Assembly: GCA_021847855.1 (NCBI GenBank)
Contig: JAJZOT010000077.1
Coordinates: forward strand, 1-7,175
From: Thermoplasmata archaeon
GTDB taxonomy: Archaea; Thermoplasmatota; Thermoplasmata; Thermoplasmatales; Thermoplasmataceae
Direction: 5' to 3'
DNA: 7,175 bases
Part shown: piece after piece, positions 5,192 through 7,175 of the stretch
Position numbering within the stretch: position 1 is the first letter of the stretch
Layout of the letters: every line of letters starts with the position of its first letter
The notes under the pieces: model-generated
What the model saw: the letters and a program-made list of their open reading frames with translations, nothing else
The model's database searches: none
Told to the model about the DNA's origin: nothing
Made by a program: the position numbers and the translations under genes

Positions 5192-5587
5192 TCAAATTAT
5201 CTTCACATTTACGGAGAGCAGATCACTCAATATTTCATAGTCTTGGTCGGAGGTAATTATAACCGAATCGACCCGAACAGCGCTCGCAGCTATCAAAACA
5301 TCAAGCCCGTTTATCCTTTTACCTTTGGATACTAAGAGCGCCTGCATCTCTGACGCTCGTTTTGCGTCGTCCACGCTGAAGGGAACAATTGTGGTTCCTT
5401 CAAAGAAAGACAAGGCATGACTTTTTGGGTTGAACCCTTTTAACCTACTGTACGCTTCTCCCAAGAGAACTTCAAAGACACAAAGAGAACTTGTATATAC
5501 GTCATCAGCAGCGTCTATTTGGGCCTTTACTACATCTCTGCCACGTAAGAAATCAATTATAGCAGAAGAGTCCAGAAATATATTCAT
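5192..5587 (-). CDS. vapC: VapC-type PIN-domain ribonuclease toxin
   Basis: A 131-aa PIN-domain endoribonuclease, the toxin of a type II toxin-antitoxin pair; characterised VapC proteins cleave tRNA or rRNA and need Mg2+ or Mn2+. The acidic metal-binding set is visible: Asp6 in FLDSSAIIDFL, Glu39 in VFEVLLGEAYSR, Asp96 in INGLDVLIAASA, and Asp114/Asp116 in IITSDQDYEIL. Length and order are typical, so it appears intact and catalytically competent. The ATG overlaps the stop of the antitoxin gene by 4 nt (ATGA), showing translational coupling. It is transcribed towards the structured RNA candidate, whose end lies 26 nt beyond its stop on the opposite strand. Confidence 0.93.
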   Translation of the reverse strand: MNIFLDSSAIIDFLRGRDVVKAQIDAADDVYTSSLCVFEVLLGEAYSRLKGFNPKSHALSFFEGTTIVPFSVDDAKRASEMQALLVSKGKRINGLDVLIAASAVRVDSVIITSDQDYEILSDLLSVNVKII

Positions 5588-5802
5588 GGCCTGAACCTAA
5601 AATTCCGTCTGAATTCTTCTATGGCATTTTCAAATTCTTCAGCCTCGCCACTTGTTAGCGTCCCAAACTCCTTCCCAAGTAGCGTTTTCTTTCTGGTCCT
5701 GGATTCTTCAACTAGAGAGTCCAGTAGCTTGCTGAAACTTTTTTGGCCCTTGATTGAGCGCAGTTTCTCATAAACTTTGTCATCTATCATTATGGTTTTC
5801 AT
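5584..5802 (-). CDS. vapB: VapB-type antitoxin (DUF217/VAPB_antitox-like)
   Basis: A 72-aa antitoxin that would neutralise the PIN toxin encoded immediately downstream and, as in other TA modules, bind its own promoter. The N-terminal half (TIMIDDKVYEKLRSIKG, then SFSKLLDSLVEES) has the ribbon-helix-helix-like start of archaeal VapB proteins of the DUF217 group. The C-terminal part is charged (EEFENAIEEFRRNFRFRP), as expected for the segment that wraps the toxin. ATG at 5802 follows a TATA box by about 27 nt, so the transcript has a very short leader and no Shine-Dalgarno motif. A 12-bp palindrome lies between the TATA box and the start, a probable autoregulatory site. First gene of a two-gene operon. 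Confidence 0.85.
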   Translation of the reverse strand: MKTIMIDDKVYEKLRSIKGQKSFSKLLDSLVEESRTRKKTLLGKEFGTLTSGEAEEFENAIEEFRRNFRFRP

Positions 5803-5811
5803 TTGATGTTC

Positions 5812-5823
5812 TCTGTATACAGA
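5812..5823. promoter_or_regulatory. Palindromic operator of vapBC
   Basis: TCTGTATACAGA is a perfect 12-bp palindrome 9 nt upstream of the vapB ATG and just downstream of its TATA box. Binding by a VapB or VapBC complex here would block transcription, the usual autoregulation of TA modules. The role is inferred from position. Confidence 0.6.
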
Positions 5824-5828
5824 CTACA

Positions 5829-5836
5829 TATATTAA
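5829..5836 (-). promoter_or_regulatory. TATA box of vapBC
   Basis: On the minus strand this reads TTAATATA. It predicts a transcript start near 5806, only a few bases before the vapB ATG. Confidence 0.5.
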
Positions 5837-5839
5837 TTC

Positions 5840-6271
5840 ACTGATCAAAGAAAATATATCTGGAATTCCTGACTCTCTGATGATCGCTCATATCCTTAAC
5901 TCCTTCGTTTAGTAGGCATAAGTTTCCGATGAGTTCGCAGGTTAGACCTTAAGTTAACTGGACTCCACGTGAAATAAGTTTCATCAGGTATTTATGCCAA
6001 CTTTAACTACATGAGGAATTTCCAGAGGGCCAGGAAAATATGCATGGAGGATTACCGCTACAAAATTGTGATGTATGGTCAACACAAGTGATGTGTTTTA
6101 ACTACAAATGTCATTTGTTTCCACGTCTTAAGGTCACTCACGAACTCATGCTCCGTGAAATCCCACCATCAGACAAAGAGAAATGGATAAACATTGTAAC
6201 AGAATGAATTGGCTTTCGTCTAAATAAACTTCCTTAAGATGATACCATCGATGAGAATAAATTACGTGAAA
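5840..6271. other. Gene-poor stretch between vapBC and the cysteine synthase gene
   Basis: No recognisable gene. It holds two tiny head-to-tail ORFs (6011-6091 and 6091-6207) and a short inverted repeat, ACAAATG/CATTTGT (6104-6118). The left part (5840-6010) shows nothing that I can support. The pattern suits a decayed insertion or a former gene next to a toxin-antitoxin locus. Confidence 0.45.
6011..6207 (+). other. Two tiny overlapping ORFs, possible remnant of one gene
   Basis: The first ORF (26 codons, MRNFQRARKICMEDYRYK...) ends in TGA at 6089-6091, and the second (38 codons, MCFNYKCHLFPRLK... to EKWINIVTE) begins with ATG at 6091, giving a TGATG junction. Both are basic and contain Tyr, Cys and Lys-rich stretches. 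I recognise no family. They may be fragments of a decayed gene such as a transposase, or chance. Confidence 0.2.
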
Positions 6272-6296
6272 ATGAAGATACAGGGAATATCTTCAT
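6272..6296 (-). terminator. Hairpin at the end of the cysteine synthase gene
   Basis: ATGAAGATA (6272-6280) and TATCTTCAT (6288-6296) pair perfectly around a 7-nt loop. On the minus strand the stem includes the gene's TGA stop (6295-6293) and is followed by TTTTC. It could assist termination or protect the 3' end; archaeal termination depends mainly on T-runs, so the function is uncertain. Confidence 0.4.
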
Positions 6297-7175
6297 GGAA
6301 AAAGGTCCGTTGAAAGATACTTGAGTCCCGAGTCCGGAAGTATCGTGACCACACAACTGCCCTTCTCTAGAAGTTCGGAAGTCTTCAGGGAAGCTGCAAC
6401 ATTTGCACCACTTGAATATCCTGCGAAAATACCTTCTTTTCTGGCAAGATTCCTCGCAGATGTGAATGCTTCCTCATCAGATACAGTAAGATAACCATCA
6501 ACCAGACTATTATCCCAGAATGGTGGTTTGAAAGCATAACCTCCCCCCTGTATCCTGTGTCTTGTTGATATGATCTTTTTCCCTGCGAGATAGGGTGCTG
6601 ATTCTGGTTCGACGACAAAGCATTTCACGTTTTTATTGTGTTTTTTCAGGGCACGCGATGTTCCGACAAATGTTCCACCGGAACCGACATAAGTCACGAA
6701 AGCATCTATCTCTCCTCCAGTCTGTGACCATATTTCTTCCCCCGTTGTCTCCTCATGAGCTTTCGCACCGTCGGGATTGTTGAACTGATCTGGCCTGTAA
6801 GCGTTTAATTTTATGGCAAGTTCCTTGGTCTTGACTTCCACCAGGTCAAGGTCCTCTCCGGATACAAATCCAGGTTTTCCGCCTGGAGCCTGTGGCACAA
6901 GAACAACATCGGCACCAAGGGCAGATAACATTCTTCTTCTCTCCACCGAGTTCCCTTCAGACATGACTGCTACAAATTTGTAACCCTTCACTGCACATAC
7001 TATGGCGAGTCCTGTACCCATGTTACCGCTGGTTCTCTCAATTACAGTTCCTCCAGGCTTGATCTTTCCGGATTTCTCAGCTTCTTCTATAAATTTAATG
7101 GCAACCCGGTCTTTTATGCTCAGACCAGGGTTAAAATATTCTATCTTTGCATATATGTTTATACCACTTTCTCCA
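6293..7175 (-). CDS. Cysteine synthase family PLP enzyme, N-terminus cut by the window edge
   Basis: PLP-dependent enzyme of the cysteine synthase/cystathionine beta-synthase family (fold type II), probably making cysteine from sulfide and O-acetyl- or O-phosphoserine. Starting at the edge (7174), 294 codons are visible. The PLP lysine lies in NPGLSIKDRVA (AAA at 7114-7112). The substrate loop is ERTSGNMGTGLA, the PLP phosphate loop VGSGGTFVGT, and GIFAGYSSGANVAA and PDSGLKYLSTDLF end the domain. Only about 15-20 N-terminal residues are missing, so the start is outside the window. The ATG at 7021 is the Met of the TSGNMG loop, not a start. The loop usually reads EPTSGNTG; Arg for Pro and Met for Thr are unusual. 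No C-terminal CBS domains are present. The stop lies within a hairpin. Confidence 0.92.
   Translation of the reverse strand, partial: GESGINIYAKIEYFNPGLSIKDRVAIKFIEEAEKSGKIKPGGTVIERTSGNMGTGLAIVCAVKGYKFVAVMSEGNSVERRRMLSALGADVVLVPQAPGGKPGFVSGEDLDLVEVKTKELAIKLNAYRPDQFNNPDGAKAHEETTGEEIWSQTGGEIDAFVTYVGSGGTFVGTSRALKKHNKNVKCFVVEPESAPYLAGKKIISTRHRIQGGGYAFKPPFWDNSLVDGYLTVSDEEAFTSARNLARKEGIFAGYSSGANVAASLKTSELLEKGSCVVTILPDSGLKYLSTDLFP

Noticed and set aside
5876..5945. Box C/D guide RNA, from TGATGA and a later CGATGAG
   Set aside because: No CTGA box D at the right distance downstream and no flanking terminal stem; the order of boxes does not fit.
6293..7021. Complete 242-aa gene starting at the ATG at 7021
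   Set aside because: The frame stays open to the window edge and encodes the PLP lysine motif upstream; the ATG is the Met of the conserved TSGNMG loop.
1..7175. CRISPR array or long direct repeats
   Set aside because: No regularly spaced repeats of 20 bases or more were seen on reading; only short palindromes occur.

Overview
The window looks archaeal, and most like a Thermoplasmata (Thermoplasmatales-type) genome. Genes are preceded by AT-rich TATA boxes about 25 nt before the expected transcript start. Several transcripts would be leaderless or nearly so, TTG starts are frequent, and the families (Lrp/AsnC, VapBC with a DUF217-type antitoxin, YbjQ, an archaeal-length prephenate dehydratase) fit. 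The lineage is an inference from style; no rRNA or other marker gene is present.

Layout. Bases 1-340 (minus) hold the N-terminal part of an Lrp/AsnC regulator that runs off the left edge. Its promoter sits at the broken 5' edge of a plus-strand GNAT acetyltransferase remnant (to 666). Bases 667-1199 are gene-poor and partly AT-rich, with two doubtful small ORFs and an 18-bp perfect palindrome. Then come a small SAM-dependent methyltransferase (1200-1715) and a probable two-gene unit: a YbjQ/DUF74 protein (1824-2192) and a polytopic membrane protein with protease-like Glu/His residues (2216-2905). An MBL-fold hydrolase (3009-3638, minus) and prephenate dehydratase pheA (3714-4541, plus) diverge from a 75-nt control region with a palindromic TATA element and a separate perfect inverted repeat. 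Bases 4542-5004 have no convincing gene. A 162-nt segment (5005-5166) can fold into a closed multibranch RNA and has a plausible promoter. It is followed by a vapBC toxin-antitoxin module (5192-5802, minus) with a palindromic operator. Bases 5840-6270 are gene-poor, with two tiny coupled ORFs. The right edge (6293 to >7175, minus) is a cysteine-synthase-type PLP enzyme lacking only its N-terminus.

Together this is a mixed region. Amino-acid biosynthesis genes (pheA, cysK-like) and housekeeping hydrolase/transferase genes are interleaved with accessory material: a toxin-antitoxin pair, a truncated acetyltransferase and decayed intergenic stretches. The most interesting items are the candidate structured RNA beside vapBC, the compact bidirectional control region of MBL/pheA, and the YbjQ plus membrane-protein pair. 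All three are predictions from reading the sequence without database or folding tools.
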